The notes under the pieces: model-generated
Databases searched by the model: none
Told to the model about the DNA's origin: nothing
What the model saw: only the letters and a program-made list of their open reading frames with translations
Shown here: one piece after another, positions 16,560 through 26,420 of the stretch
Layout of the letters: the number at the start of each line of letters is the position of its first letter
How positions within the stretch are numbered: position 1 is the stretch's first letter
Assembly: GCA_029204225.1 (NCBI GenBank)
Contig: CM055104.1
Coordinates: 44,955,835-45,019,834 of the forward strand
Direction of reading: 5' to 3'
Source: Diphasiastrum complanatum
Lineage: Eukaryota > Streptophyta > Lycopodiopsida > Lycopodiales > Lycopodiaceae
Length of the DNA: 64,000 nucleotides
Position numbers and translations under genes: made by a program

Positions 16560-16740
16560 CTTAATCTGGTAGTCTGTTCTTAGCGAATTACTATTAGTCT
16601 AGTTGTTGGCGACTAATATTTAGTCTTGCCTTTCGTGACGAATTTGCGACTGATTATCAGTCGAGCTCAGTCTAGCTCTTCGCAAATCATTCACGACTAA
16701 TAATTTGTCTAGCTGTTCGCGACAAATTATCTTTCTGATG
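16560..16740. repeat. CGACTAAT / TTAGTC degenerate array
   Basis: Short blocks such as GCGACTAATATTTAGTCT, TGCGACTGATTATCAGTCGA and CACGACTAATAATTTGTCTAG follow each other, each nearly self-complementary. Spacing is irregular at about 40-50 bp. Confidence 0.55.
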
Positions 16741-16990
16741 TTTTGTTGCCTAATATTTGGCTACGTAATCAGATCGAACGTGATTTCATACACTAACGTT
16801 CTGTTCGTTTTTGATAGGCGTAGTCATGTTCAGGGAAAGAGTGAGATAGCTCATTAAGCTGCGCATGAACACTTTCTGTTCGAGTTCGTTTCTCTTTCGA
16901 GTTTCGAGTTCGCTTTTTTTCATGTTCATTTCTTTTAGAGCTAATTTTTGTTCCTCTCTCTCACACACCCTCTTTCTCCAACAATCTTAA
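16741..16990 (+). mobile_element. Possible LTR remnant
   Basis: Bases 16802-16828 match 731-757 of the candidate LTR at 23 of 27 positions in the same orientation. Nothing else identifies it; no primer site follows. Confidence 0.2.
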
Positions 16991-19900
16991 CTAGCTTGCT
17001 GACCCTCTAATGTCTTGTCATCCTTGCTTAACTAGTTTCATTGGGTCTAAAGAGGTATCCACCTTCATTTTGTTAAGAGTAATGGACATTCTGGGCCCAA
17101 AAAACGTTTGCATGGATAGGTGAGAGCTATTATTGCATGCAAATTTATGTCTATATGACATTGGTAGGCCAAGAGAACGAGAAAATGTTGATTGAAAAAA
17201 TGGGTAAATAGACCCCAAAAAAATCAAAACAAGAAGCAAATGTGCAATGAAAACTTCAAGTGCAAAGTAGATTTCCGATGGCGAAAATCCCTTCAAGAAC
17301 ATGCAATTCCATGAGCCAACACAAATCCTAGAGCCATTTGATATTCTCACTTAGTCTTAGGAGATACAAGGCAATATCAAGTTGTTACATTTTTTGCAAA
17401 AATAACTACGTTTTGAAGATGAATCAAAGAACTCATACAAATGAAAGGTCCAAGCATGAAAAGATGGCAATAGCAAATGTGGACATCATCCATGAATATG
17501 AATTAGAAAATTATTGTCAAGGGCACAACTATTGGTGGTCAATTTTATGTCCTTGACTAACTAGGGTTATTCTTCATCTGACAAAGCGTTTTAAAAGCCT
17601 CAAGAGGCTCAATACGAAGTATAACTTAGACAAACTTGAGGTGGGTTCAAGTTGGTGGACTATGACTAGAGAGGGAGCCTGACTCAAAATTAGTTTGGTA
17701 GGGGAGGTCGGGGATGTGGAAATCTTGATTGGGAGTCATATATGCAAAACTACTGCTCATTGCACTACTAGTAGCATTAGTAGTAGGTAGATGTTTGTGG
17801 TGACTGTTTGGCGTCAATTGTGCTATCAATCAATTGAGGCTAGCAGCTAGACTGCATCTGTGAGCCCATAAAATTATCCAATCCCAAGAGAGCCATCTTC
17901 AAAGAAAGGGATGGGCTATGGTGGTATGGAAAATGCCATGGCTACAGTCTACGAGAGTGGTCTCAGATGTTGGTTTGTACTTCCGTGGCTCAATGTTGAT
18001 TCAAGGATTGTGCTATACACGTGTGAATTTACATCACACATTTTGCATGCAAATGAACATAGGTTCCTCGCTTCTTATGTGATAGTTGTTTGAGTGCAAG
18101 ATTTACTTAGAATTTTGCATGCATGGAACCAAATTCAATCTATTCGACCTAATGCACGAGGCAATACATGATTTTTCATGCATTTGATGAACATCTATGA
18201 TGCTACTTTTGCATGGACTTTATTATGAATGAGTAAATCTCATTTGGTGATTAGTATAAAATAGGAGAATATATACTAATTACAAAAATTTGTGAATCAT
18301 GAAAATGGTTTCATATCTATCTAAGAAAGCAACTTCTTGGTTCATATACCCAATACGGTTTAGATTTGAGTGGCACTCAAATAGTGACAATTCAATAAAC
18401 ATAATTTCTTTTTAATGATAAAATATGAAATTCGAATATATTTTGTCATGCCCAAATGATTGACCATTAAAGTAAAACAAGAAGTGCGAGGCAATTTTTG
18501 TTTCAACCTCAAGAAAATTGACTTTTGCATTTACTCACTAGGTATGATTATTATATGTGGTTTTAAAATTTTTCTGATAAGATGCTTTTAAGAAAGAAAT
18601 CTCAATTGGCAAAGAATGTGAGAGTGTGTACCCTTCTTCCTATTCAAAAGGGAACCCAACTTATGCAATATGCCATAAAAAAACAATTAATAGTGTTTCC
18701 AATTTCCCAAGTGTAGATATCAAGTGCCATCGTCCATATTATAGAAAGTGACATTGTCAACATTGTACCACAATATTTCCCATCTAGTAAAATACACTTC
18801 CTCGATAGCTCTCTAGTTGATGTAGTATTTGGCTAGTTATTAGGAGTGTATTTTGGCTTTAAAATAGCACCAATCCATCATCCTTTAAAGCAAACTTGAT
18901 TTTTTAGCTGCAATAAGAGTTTGACTTGTGATTTTTAACACGACAACCCCTGTGACCTGCATGCCCCACAACATGCTCTACACTACAAAGAAGCCATGCT
19001 TCTTGAAAAACTTCTTTGGTCAACTACTAGTCTTGGTCAAATATAGACTATCATCAAGAAAAACTAGAATAAGAAAATTTACAAAAAATATCTATGTTCT
19101 GACCAAGCCTACTCTACTATGATATTAATAATAGGGCCAACCTTTTGAAACATTAGACAACAAAATCATCTTATGTGAGGAATATGCAATGGAATGAAAG
19201 CTTTCACTGGTTTCATCTAGGTTTAAATTCTCATTTTCAAAAACAAAAAATTCCAAATGGCAAATTTTATATTGCAATATAATAGTGTTATTAAGCCCGC
19301 TCAAAGTTCTTATCAAAAGAACTTGTAATTGTTCAAATTTCCTACATTGATTTAACACACACCCCTCGAATTTGGTATGGTACTGATACTGCTTACAAAA
19401 ACTACATAAGGAATGTGCTTTTGAACTCTAAACATTCAGAATTAGCATCTATAGATTTGGCATAGGCCAGATGATTCTCAATCTAACGCACTCATGTAAA
19501 ATAGATATCAACTGCACTTCCACATTTGTAAAATTTTTGACAATAGTCCTATATCCATAGGAGTTGTGAATCAAGATGCAAGCACACACATTCTTATTAC
19601 ATCAAAACTTTTTCAATGGCAAAGCCGCAGTTTCATACTTCCCATTGGATTTTGCATGCTCCAAATTGACGTTTCAAACAGGCTCCACGTATAAGTTTTT
19701 GCATGAAAAGAGTCATATTACTTCTAATGCCTTTCGCTGTTGAGCAGTTGTAATGTCATAACCGTTGTCGAAGCAATTAGTGCTATAAGCATTGTGGAGA
19801 AAGCTTGCTTATCAAAGTATGTGCCATGCGCCCTACAGATTGTCTCTTAATTGCACACCCTTTACCCATTGAGAGAAAGTGAGTATGGAAGCAAAATGAT

Positions 19901-20136
19901 GATTTTGTGCAAATCTTTCTCAAATTTTGATGCTTGGTTGTTGAGTAATAGAAGGATATATCATTGTTGTTGAGCCTAATATGTCTGTCCCAAATCCACA
20001 AGAAAGAAAAAATTCCCTGTATAATGAAAACTTCAATCAGGCCCTGCACTCTTAGTATTATGCATCAACACATTTGTTTAGCACTCGCATCAAATCCTGT
20101 CGGTGTATACTAGTTGTTGATGGCATCGATATTGTG
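16991..20136. other. Gene-free stretch
   Basis: Over 3 kb without a convincing gene. Minus-strand frames at 17018-17350 (110 codons) and 17647-17829 were read in full and match nothing I know. No RNA gene and no transposon ends were found. Confidence 0.4.
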
Positions 20137-20547
20137 TTAGTTATATATCGTGTTCCAAGCTTCAAATGATAAGAAGTATAGGGCCTTGTGTAGTCTTACA
20201 GCAATTAGCTTATTGATAAACAGACATATTTTTGTGATTGCATCGGTTTGGGAAGGCAAATCTTTGTTAAAACTCATACCTTTGTTCTGGTCGAGCAAGG
20301 ACTGAAATGTCATAAATACCTCGACGAACAAGTTTCCTGCATGTGAACCAATAACCAAGCTCAAGTTCGATACTTTGAAGGTGAACGAGGCACTATACTT
20401 AAGGAAAAAAAATGTTCTGCATATGGCTTTTGTACTTCCAAACCTGCAAGAAACGGTAGTTTTTGCCCACCTTCCATGAGGGACTTTCACCTCAATACAG
20501 ACCCCCGACAAGCTGAATTTGATAAGCAGGCTTACAAAATTACTGGC
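20137..20547 (-). mobile_element. Internal DNA of a short-LTR element, unrecognised
   Basis: Lies directly downstream, on the minus strand, of a primer site and LTR. It carries a 124-codon open frame that does not look like copia gag. It could be leader DNA, a non-autonomous element or a captured sequence. Confidence 0.35.
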
Positions 20548-20559
20548 GCTCTAATACCA
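20548..20559 (-). other. tRNA-Met primer binding site
   Basis: GCTCTAATACCA on the plus strand is one mismatch from the reverse complement of the copia site and abuts the LTR. Confidence 0.65.
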
Positions 20560-20785
20560 TGTAAGAAAGCATACACAAATACACTATTGAAAGTGAGCAC
20601 ACACCATAGCCATCGACACTAGAGAGAGAAAATAGTAGATCAATACCTAAAACCCTAGTAAGCTTATAATAGCTGAATTCACACAACTACTGCTTAGCCA
20701 GCTACTTAGCTCAACGTAAATCAATCAAAATAAATAACATAAAAACAATAATAAATAGTGTAAAGTGTTCATTGTACTTCTAACA
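20560..20785 (-). mobile_element. Short copia-type LTR (226 bp)
   Basis: Read on the minus strand it begins TGTTAGAAG and ends CTTTCTTACA, with the primer site directly behind it. At 226 bp it is far shorter than the other LTRs here. No partner LTR was found. Confidence 0.6.
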
Positions 20786-21023
20786 CACTTGGCATATCTA
20801 TTTCCAACTACCTAATAGGATCACATGATTAAATCAGCTTCTTAACACAGCCCATAATCAACGTGTCTAGTCAGGCCCAGGCCCATCCTTGGGGATCAAA
20901 CTAGACTTTTACAGGACACAATTACTCGAGTTGAATGCTGCTGGAATTCCTACCTTACCCCCTTACTTGGACTGTGGCTTATCTCAAAACTTTTGAATTG
21001 TGTTGGGAAAGCTCGAAGTTGTT

Positions 21024-21300
21024 TCACACTAGCTACAAGTAGAGGTCGAACATTTCTACAGGATAGCACAATGGGACAGGATTTGCCAAATGTGTATCAT
21101 GAGGGTGACTAAGTCAAAGGAACATTTCATCTTCCAGTGCCCTCTCCACCATGAGATTCATGGGAGTCTGGAACCAACCAACCAACTACTTTACATTCTG
21201 TGATATCCTTTGAGGACCAGAGATGTGTCGCCTTCATGCTCAGAGAGATGTTTTGCTTGAGTGACACATGTCGTACCAGCATAGCCAATGCTAGTGATGT
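21024..21300 (+). pseudogene. LINE reverse transcriptase C-terminal remnant
   Basis: A plus-strand reading from 21024 gives SH, a stop, then LQVEVEHFYRIAQWDRICQMC and later KEHFIFQCPLHHEIH. This fits the C-terminal tail of LINE polyproteins: an SHxLEVExxxY segment, a Cys-x2-Cys pair, then His-x4-Cys-Pro. A further piece reading EDQRCVAFMLREMF at about 21209 is in a different frame and resembles the last residues of such proteins. The copy has at least one stop and one frameshift and lacks everything upstream, as expected of a 5'-truncated LINE. No poly-A tail or target duplication was identified. Confidence 0.6.
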
Positions 21301-22529
21301 GATGCAACCACATATCATCTCATACTTCTCACGTCGTCGCTCACAAGCTGATTCACATGCAAAGAGTCAATCTAACGATGATGCAGATGTCCCCACTAAA
21401 CATCGAGCCCAAAGACAGTGCAAACAATCCACATGCTCTGTCTCAAGTAGTGTGGTCCATCATGTTACCACATCACGTTCTTTATGCCAATGAGCCCATT
21501 GGCGATCATCTCGACGTACTACAACCATCATTTGCCACTATCACGTCCTTCTTCAAACCTCATGGAATCAACTGATTGCTGTACATCATGAGCTACATTT
21601 GTTAGGCTAGACATGCCATGACCTATTTTTCATTTTTAAATTTGATATTAAAAAATATACATTTCACTCTTATTTCATAAGTTAAATTCGAAGATATTCT
21701 ATATGCTCTGAGAAAAAACTAAGTAACACATGATCATCATAATTCATAGAATAGCAATGATCTTCACAAGAATGTATTAATAGTCGATCAAATAAATTGA
21801 TGCGACTTGCCTCGTTGACGCTAAATCGAAACTAAGCTATATTAGATAAGAGCTACTCTATAACCAATCCACCAAGCTAGAATGAGGACTTCGGCCTCTT
21901 TATCATCTCAGCCTGGGGCCTATAAGAGTTAGAGGTCCAATGATGACCATATAAAGTATACGATTCTAATAAATGACAAATAGTACATGATAAACCCACG
22001 CCCTTGAAGCATATGGTCCAACCATTGCTTTTAATTTGAGCTTCAACTTCAAAGATATGATAAGCTAACCAATCGAGTTAAAAGACAACCGATAAGATTG
22101 CAATACCAGTCCTTGTTGTCTTTTGATTCAGTGCAACTTTAAATCTAACAATTAGTTTGGCAAGCACCAATGACCACCTCTTTCAGTTTTTTGCGTAGTC
22201 AACCTATCAATTACTTACAATCCAAAGATGTGAATGTCACATCCATAGTTGCCACCATACATGTATAGACATCATGCCGTATAGCCATTTGTATCTAATG
22301 CATGTACGGCCACAATATATATGGTTTAAAAAAAGACCAATAAATAATGGTCAAAATTACTTGCAGACTAAAATTTAAATAGACTGTAACCCCTAACCTG
22401 TCCATAGTTTTCATGAAGAGCAATTTGGGTGATGTGTTGCACTGCGAATGGTTGTGAAAAGGGGCATTATATATGATAGCAGGGCCTCCTTATGAATGCA
22501 CACATATTACCCCTCATGACGAACTCTGT
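21301..22529. other. Gene-free stretch downstream of GNAT exons
   Basis: I searched the minus strand for the remaining GNAT exons (YDI and ACGFGDD-type motifs) and found none. Otherwise AT-rich with no recognised content. Confidence 0.4.
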
Positions 22530-22537
22530 CCGACAAC

Positions 22538-22600
22538 GTTTAAGAGGACGAATATGGGATATAGCCGCCCTTGCTACATCCCATATTTCTCCTCTTGAAC
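22538..22600. repeat. 63-bp foldback hairpin
   Basis: Arms of 28 bp (22538-22565 and about 22573-22600) pair with about four mismatches around an 8-base loop. The arms contain GAATATGGGATATAGC and GCTACATCCCATATTTC. It lies about 0.3 kb beyond GNAT exon 2. It could be a miniature foldback transposon or a small-RNA precursor. Confidence 0.7.
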
Positions 22601-22925
22601 GCTATCTAGTCCATAATTATCATCCACACTGAGCCACCTTACGCTGACTTGTGTGATAGAATGTATCTAAATGATTATTGAAGGTTCATTTCCCATTTAT
22701 TCTTTAGAAACTGTATATTTTTTGGGCGGACGGGTATAGCAAAATTGGGCATGCTTCAAGTAATTGGACAGTCATAAAGAACTTGGGAGCGTTCAGGAAT
22801 ATGGTGGCAACATTGAGAACTCGATATCTTCTAACAAGTTGAATACTCCAGTTTCGAATTTCACTCTGTTATATTAAGTCACTGGCTAGACTGACACACA
22901 AAAACAACTTGTTGATTCAAAGTAC

Positions 22926-23860
22926 CTCACTAATCTTTGAACAATCCAGCGTCCAATTTCCGGCTTTTCCAATGAAGGGGCTACCTGTACCAGAATTAAA
23001 GTTTATTCACATAAGAGGCATTGCCAAATAGAGAAATAAAAAAATGCCATCTATTCCCTGCAACGGGAAATGTTGCAACCAGGATCAAACAGGCAATTTT
23101 TTGAAGTCATTTGAATTTGTATAAACGAAAAACTAGAGAAAATTAGGAGTTGCAAAAAGACTCAGAAAGATGGCCCAGGCAAAGTTCAATCACTGCTTCT
23201 CCATCCGATATGAGACATACCAAACTTTTCATCAGGAAAATGGATGCTCATAAAGTCCAAGATGAACAAAGGCGTTTGAGCCACATCCTAAGAGAATGGC
23301 AAATGTCGAACCGCTAGGTCATGGATGCATGCTGTCAGAGCACAATCAGAAGTAGCTCTTCCGAAAGCTATTAGGCACCGTCTGGCTGACAGCCACGGCA
23401 ACCACTGGCGATCACGAACAGGTTCTGACTGCAACGGTCTCTCCACATAGTAGTCCCTCCCAGGAATGGACCCCTTCACGTACATAGCCACCACAATAGT
23501 GCTATTGCGGAGCGCGCGCCGAAGCTTCACAGGATCAGGCCTTCTGATGGAACCTTCTTCTGAAATAACAGGGAATAGTTCACAATTCTGACCTGAGGCC
23601 GCTAGTAAAAAGCTCAACTCTTCCACATCAACTGCAGCCCAATCTGTGCACAAAGAAAAGGGCGGAAGAGCTCCTCTAACTTGCGTGTTTGATGTCCATG
23701 AAAACCTCAAAGAACAACTAAACTTCATCATCATCATCCCTGAAAATCCTGTCCAAGAATATCTTGATTGGCGCAGATTTGTTACATCAAAAACTCGTCT
23801 AGGGTTTCCACGAAAGACCGAGATAAGTGCCACTGATCTGAGAATACGAAGAGGATACAT
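22926..23860 (-). CDS. GNAT-family N-acetyltransferase, probably plastid (partial, two exons)
   Basis: GNAT enzymes move an acetyl group from acetyl-CoA to an amine or protein N-terminus or lysine. Exon 1 is 23860 down to 23312 (183 codons), intron 1 is 23311-22985 (GT...AG, 327 bp), and exon 2 is 22984-22926 (59 bp), which ends at a GT donor. The first 55 or so residues are rich in Arg and Ser and poor in acids, like a plastid transit peptide. Then follow DPVKLRRALRNS, GRATSDCALTACIHDLA and, across the splice, VAPSLEKPEIGRWIVQRLV, the order seen in plant plastid GNATs (compare ARATSD, IWDV and PSLQGxGIG in NSI-type enzymes). The acetyl-CoA loop, usually R/Q-x-x-G-x-G, reads E-K-P-E-I-G here, with the first glycine lost. 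The final exon was not found. A stop lies in frame four codons before ATG 23860. Gene or recent pseudogene cannot be settled. Confidence 0.72.
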
Positions 23861-23909
23861 TGGATGCTATTGAAGAAGCTGCTGATCTGCGAACGTGCAA
23901 AGGATGCAT
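23799..23909 (-). CDS. Upstream ORF overlapping the GNAT start
   Basis: A 36-codon frame starting at 23909 (MHPLHVRRSAASSIASN) overlaps the GNAT start in another frame and stops at 23799. Its ATG is the repeat-copy counterpart of the GNAT ATG (MYPLRILRS). If transcribed together it could lower GNAT translation. Whether transcription starts upstream of it is unknown. Confidence 0.4.
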   Translation of the reverse strand: MHPLHVRRSAASSIASNVSSSYSQISGTYLGLSWKP

Positions 23910-23975
23910 AGGATGTTATTGAAGATGCTGTCGATCTGAGAATGTGCAGAGGATAGATATATAGGATATTAAGAA
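23834..23975. repeat. 50-bp tandem repeat across the GNAT start codon
   Basis: GATCTGAGAATACGAAGAGGAT, or a diverged form of it, starts at 23834, 23884 and 23933 (periods 50 and 49). The first copy contains the GNAT start codon and first codons; the second contains an out-of-frame ATG; the third has lost it. Confidence 0.85.
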
Positions 23976-24126
23976 GAAATGCTTCAGGGAATCATGCATT
24001 GATGATCTTTTAGAATTTTCAGAAGAATCACGGATCAATTGATGATCTTGTACAAATTATGTGATGCGGGATTTGCATCAGATCATGCTGCGGATTAGCT
24101 ACCAGCTCGGCCCCCCATCATCGTCT

Positions 24127-24151
24127 TCTCCTCCTCCTCCTCCTCCACTAT

Positions 24152-24193
<42 letters not shown>
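24127..24193 (-). promoter_or_regulatory. CT/GA-rich promoter or 5'UTR tract of GNAT
   Basis: A (CTC)n run (24127-24146) and a (GA)n run (24155-24193) lie about 270-330 bp upstream of the GNAT ATG. Such pyrimidine/purine tracts are common around plant transcription starts. No clear TATA box was identified, so this assignment rests on position and composition. Confidence 0.4.
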
Positions 24194-24194
<1 letters not shown>

Positions 24195-24437
24195 ATCATA
24201 GGCAGAGATCATACAACCCATTGAATGCTGCTGCTTTCTCATCTGGATTGCTTTTTGAAAGGCTCCTCCCAATAGTGTGCTGCCAAGTGTCATGATTTAT
24301 TTTTTTCCGGTACACTCAAGAGATGGAAAACCCATGAGAGCTGAAAAGAGTTTATAAAGCTTTATGCTCAATGCGAATCACTGGCCAAAAGAGTCTTAGT
24401 TTTAGGTAGTGCACAAAGTTTCTTCGAAGTTATTCCT

Positions 24438-24602
24438 GCAACCACTGTATGTTAAGTATAGGATAAGGCCCCCCGTCGGCGCCTGGAGGCGACCTCGGGC
24501 GGCAACCACTGCATGTTAAGCATAGGGTAAGGCCCCTCGTCAGGAGGGCCTTCAACGCCTGTAGGCGCCTGAGGGTGGCAACCCGAGGTCGCCTCCAGGC
24601 GC
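24438..24602. repeat. GC-rich direct and inverted repeats upstream of GNAT
   Basis: A 40-bp direct repeat (GCAACCACTGTATGTTAAG at 24438 and a near copy at 24502, period 64) is combined with a perfect 21-bp inverted repeat whose arms lie at 24479-24499 and 24582-24602. The arms read CCTGGAGGCGACCTCGG and its complement. Strongly GC-rich in AT-rich DNA. Confidence 0.85.
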
Positions 24603-24986
24603 GGAAGGCCCTCGGGCGGGGGCCTTCCCTGCCGTGACAACCGAGTGATTTTTTTTGTTGTTGCTAAAAATAGCATACGACTTACTAATAAGTATGATTT
24701 CAATTTTCTAAAATAACTAAAAAGTACTTTCTAATAATTGTAAAAGTACCTTACAGAGTGTAATGCACTTCTAGATGTATCTAAAAATAGTAATGATGCA
24801 TTACTTCTCCAATTCTTGAAATAATAAATGCAGGTGTGATATTGTGGCTTTTAAGGTTTGAAAGAAATACAATGTAAAAAAATCAGTAGGTTGTTACATA
24901 TTGCAAATGCTTGAGCACGTTGTTATAGAAATACGTTCATCGTAATAGGACGTAATGATAGATAAATGTGAGGGGCCATGTCCCTC
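24603..24986. other. Gene-free stretch
   Basis: AT-rich DNA without recognised content, ending at a chromovirus LTR fragment. Confidence 0.4.
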
Positions 24987-25140
24987 TGTAAAATTGTATT
25001 AACCAAATTGACCAAGAAATAAAGCTATCCAGTCTATCCATTCTTTTTGTATGAAACGTACTTTGAATATTAGAGCTTATTACTGTAACTGATGAATGAT
25101 GAGTGCATGTATCATTACTAGAAGACGAGAAATGAAACTG
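24987..25140 (+). mobile_element. Chromovirus LTR fragment
   Basis: Starts TGTAAAATTGTAT and matches 45889-46034, the 3' LTR start of the chromovirus, over about 145 bp with roughly a dozen differences. No internal element DNA precedes it, so it is a solo LTR or LTR fragment. The LTR may continue beyond 25140, where the other copy is cut short. Confidence 0.75.
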
Positions 25141-26060
25141 TAGAGCAATGCTAACAGGTTGATATGCAGGTTCTAGAAATAGAATCTAATGATGAACCAT
25201 TTTATGGTATGACTCCTAACCTTTTCTTAAGGGTATGTGCAGGTACTAAGAAGAGTACCTGAAGAATGAATCCAAAGAAACTTCTTAAAGCTTAAAGACG
25301 GTACCTGATTGAAGGCTCAATCGAGTCTATGAAGAAGGCTCACTTGAGTCTATAAAGACTGGGAGAAGAAACCAAAGGACTGATCACCCTTTGTGTCACA
25401 CTCCACTATGATTGGGGATGGGCAACCCCTAGAAAAAAGGGCCTAGGAATTGATGAAAATTATCCAAGGTAAGATGGACATATACAAAGCCTTTCCCATG
25501 TCATGAAAAACACTTGGGTGAAACCCAATGTTGTAAACAAAGAAATATTCAACTTGAAAGTGGCTAACATTAAATGTTAAGCTACCTACCTTCCATCCTT
25601 ATCAATATGTAACTTACCTACTTTTCCACATGGCTTGTAAGCCACAAGACACCTAGGAAAATGCGGCCTCCTACTCCACCCCTTTTGCTCTAACTAATGG
25701 ATAAACACCCTCTCATACCTATACACCTCACCCTCTCACTTTACTTATCCTAGAGTCTCCCTTACACCTCTCACACTCATTTTGGACATCTCAGCCACTC
25801 CCTAAAGGCTACACATTCTCTATAAAAGGACTAACTCACCCCTCTCCCTCATTATTCATCTCCCATTCATTTTTGCTTTGCCTCTTGCTCTTGCTTTTGT
25901 GTGTGTAGGTGCTTGGAAGAAAGCTTGGAGCTATGGCTTGAGGAGGATCTGTCAAGCTTGGATTGGAATCATTTTGGAACCACTTACATACACACTCACT
26001 TTCTCCTACATCTTTCATCTCTCTCTTTCTCTCTCTCTCCCTCTCTTTTCTCTAAAACTT
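25141..26060 (+). other. Unassigned, possible LTR or promoter DNA
   Basis: Includes a good TATA-like CTATAAAAGG at about 25820, followed by a CT-rich leader, and a TGTCACACTCC start-like sequence at about 25396. Both would fit an LTR with its own promoter, but no second copy or primer site confirms it. The 60-70 codon frames near 25880 are not convincing. Confidence 0.3.
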
Positions 26061-26075
26061 TCACACCATCCCTAA

Positions 26076-26420
26076 GGCTGATGGCCATGCATGTTACACC
26101 ACCCATGACTTGATGGTCATGCATGTCACCACATCCATAATTTGATGGCTTTGCATGTCACACCATCCATGACTTGATGGCTTTGCATGTCACATCATCC
26201 ATAGTTTAATGGTCATGCATGTTTGATCTGGGAGTTGCATGTCTGATTGGGATTTGCATGTCTGATTTGAGAGCTTGCATGTCTGATTTGGGAACTTGCA
26301 TGCATGATTTGAAGTTTGCATGTTGAAACTAGATCTTGCATGTCATACCATCCCTAGCCGAATGACTTTGCATGTTGGAATCGAAGGTTGCATGTCAGAT
26401 TGGATTCATGCATGTCATGC
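26076..26420. repeat. GCATGTC-type tandem array
   Basis: About 15 degenerate copies. The left half has a period of 32-33 bp (TTGATGGCTTTGCATGTCAC type); the right half has a period of about 20 bp (TTGCATGTCTGATTTGGGA type). Each unit carries TGCATG, often CATGCATG. The array abuts the truncated end of copia A. Confidence 0.85.

Noticed and set aside
17018-17350. 110-codon minus-strand frame
   Set aside because: No motif, no splice context, no repeated family member in the window.
23646-23873. Plus-strand 75-codon frame opposite GNAT exon 1
   Set aside because: It is the antisense shadow of a frame with a family match and matching splice sites.
26076-26420. CRISPR-like regular array (also 48140-48735)
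   Set aside because: The units are degenerate and contiguous, without unique spacers, in a plant genome.
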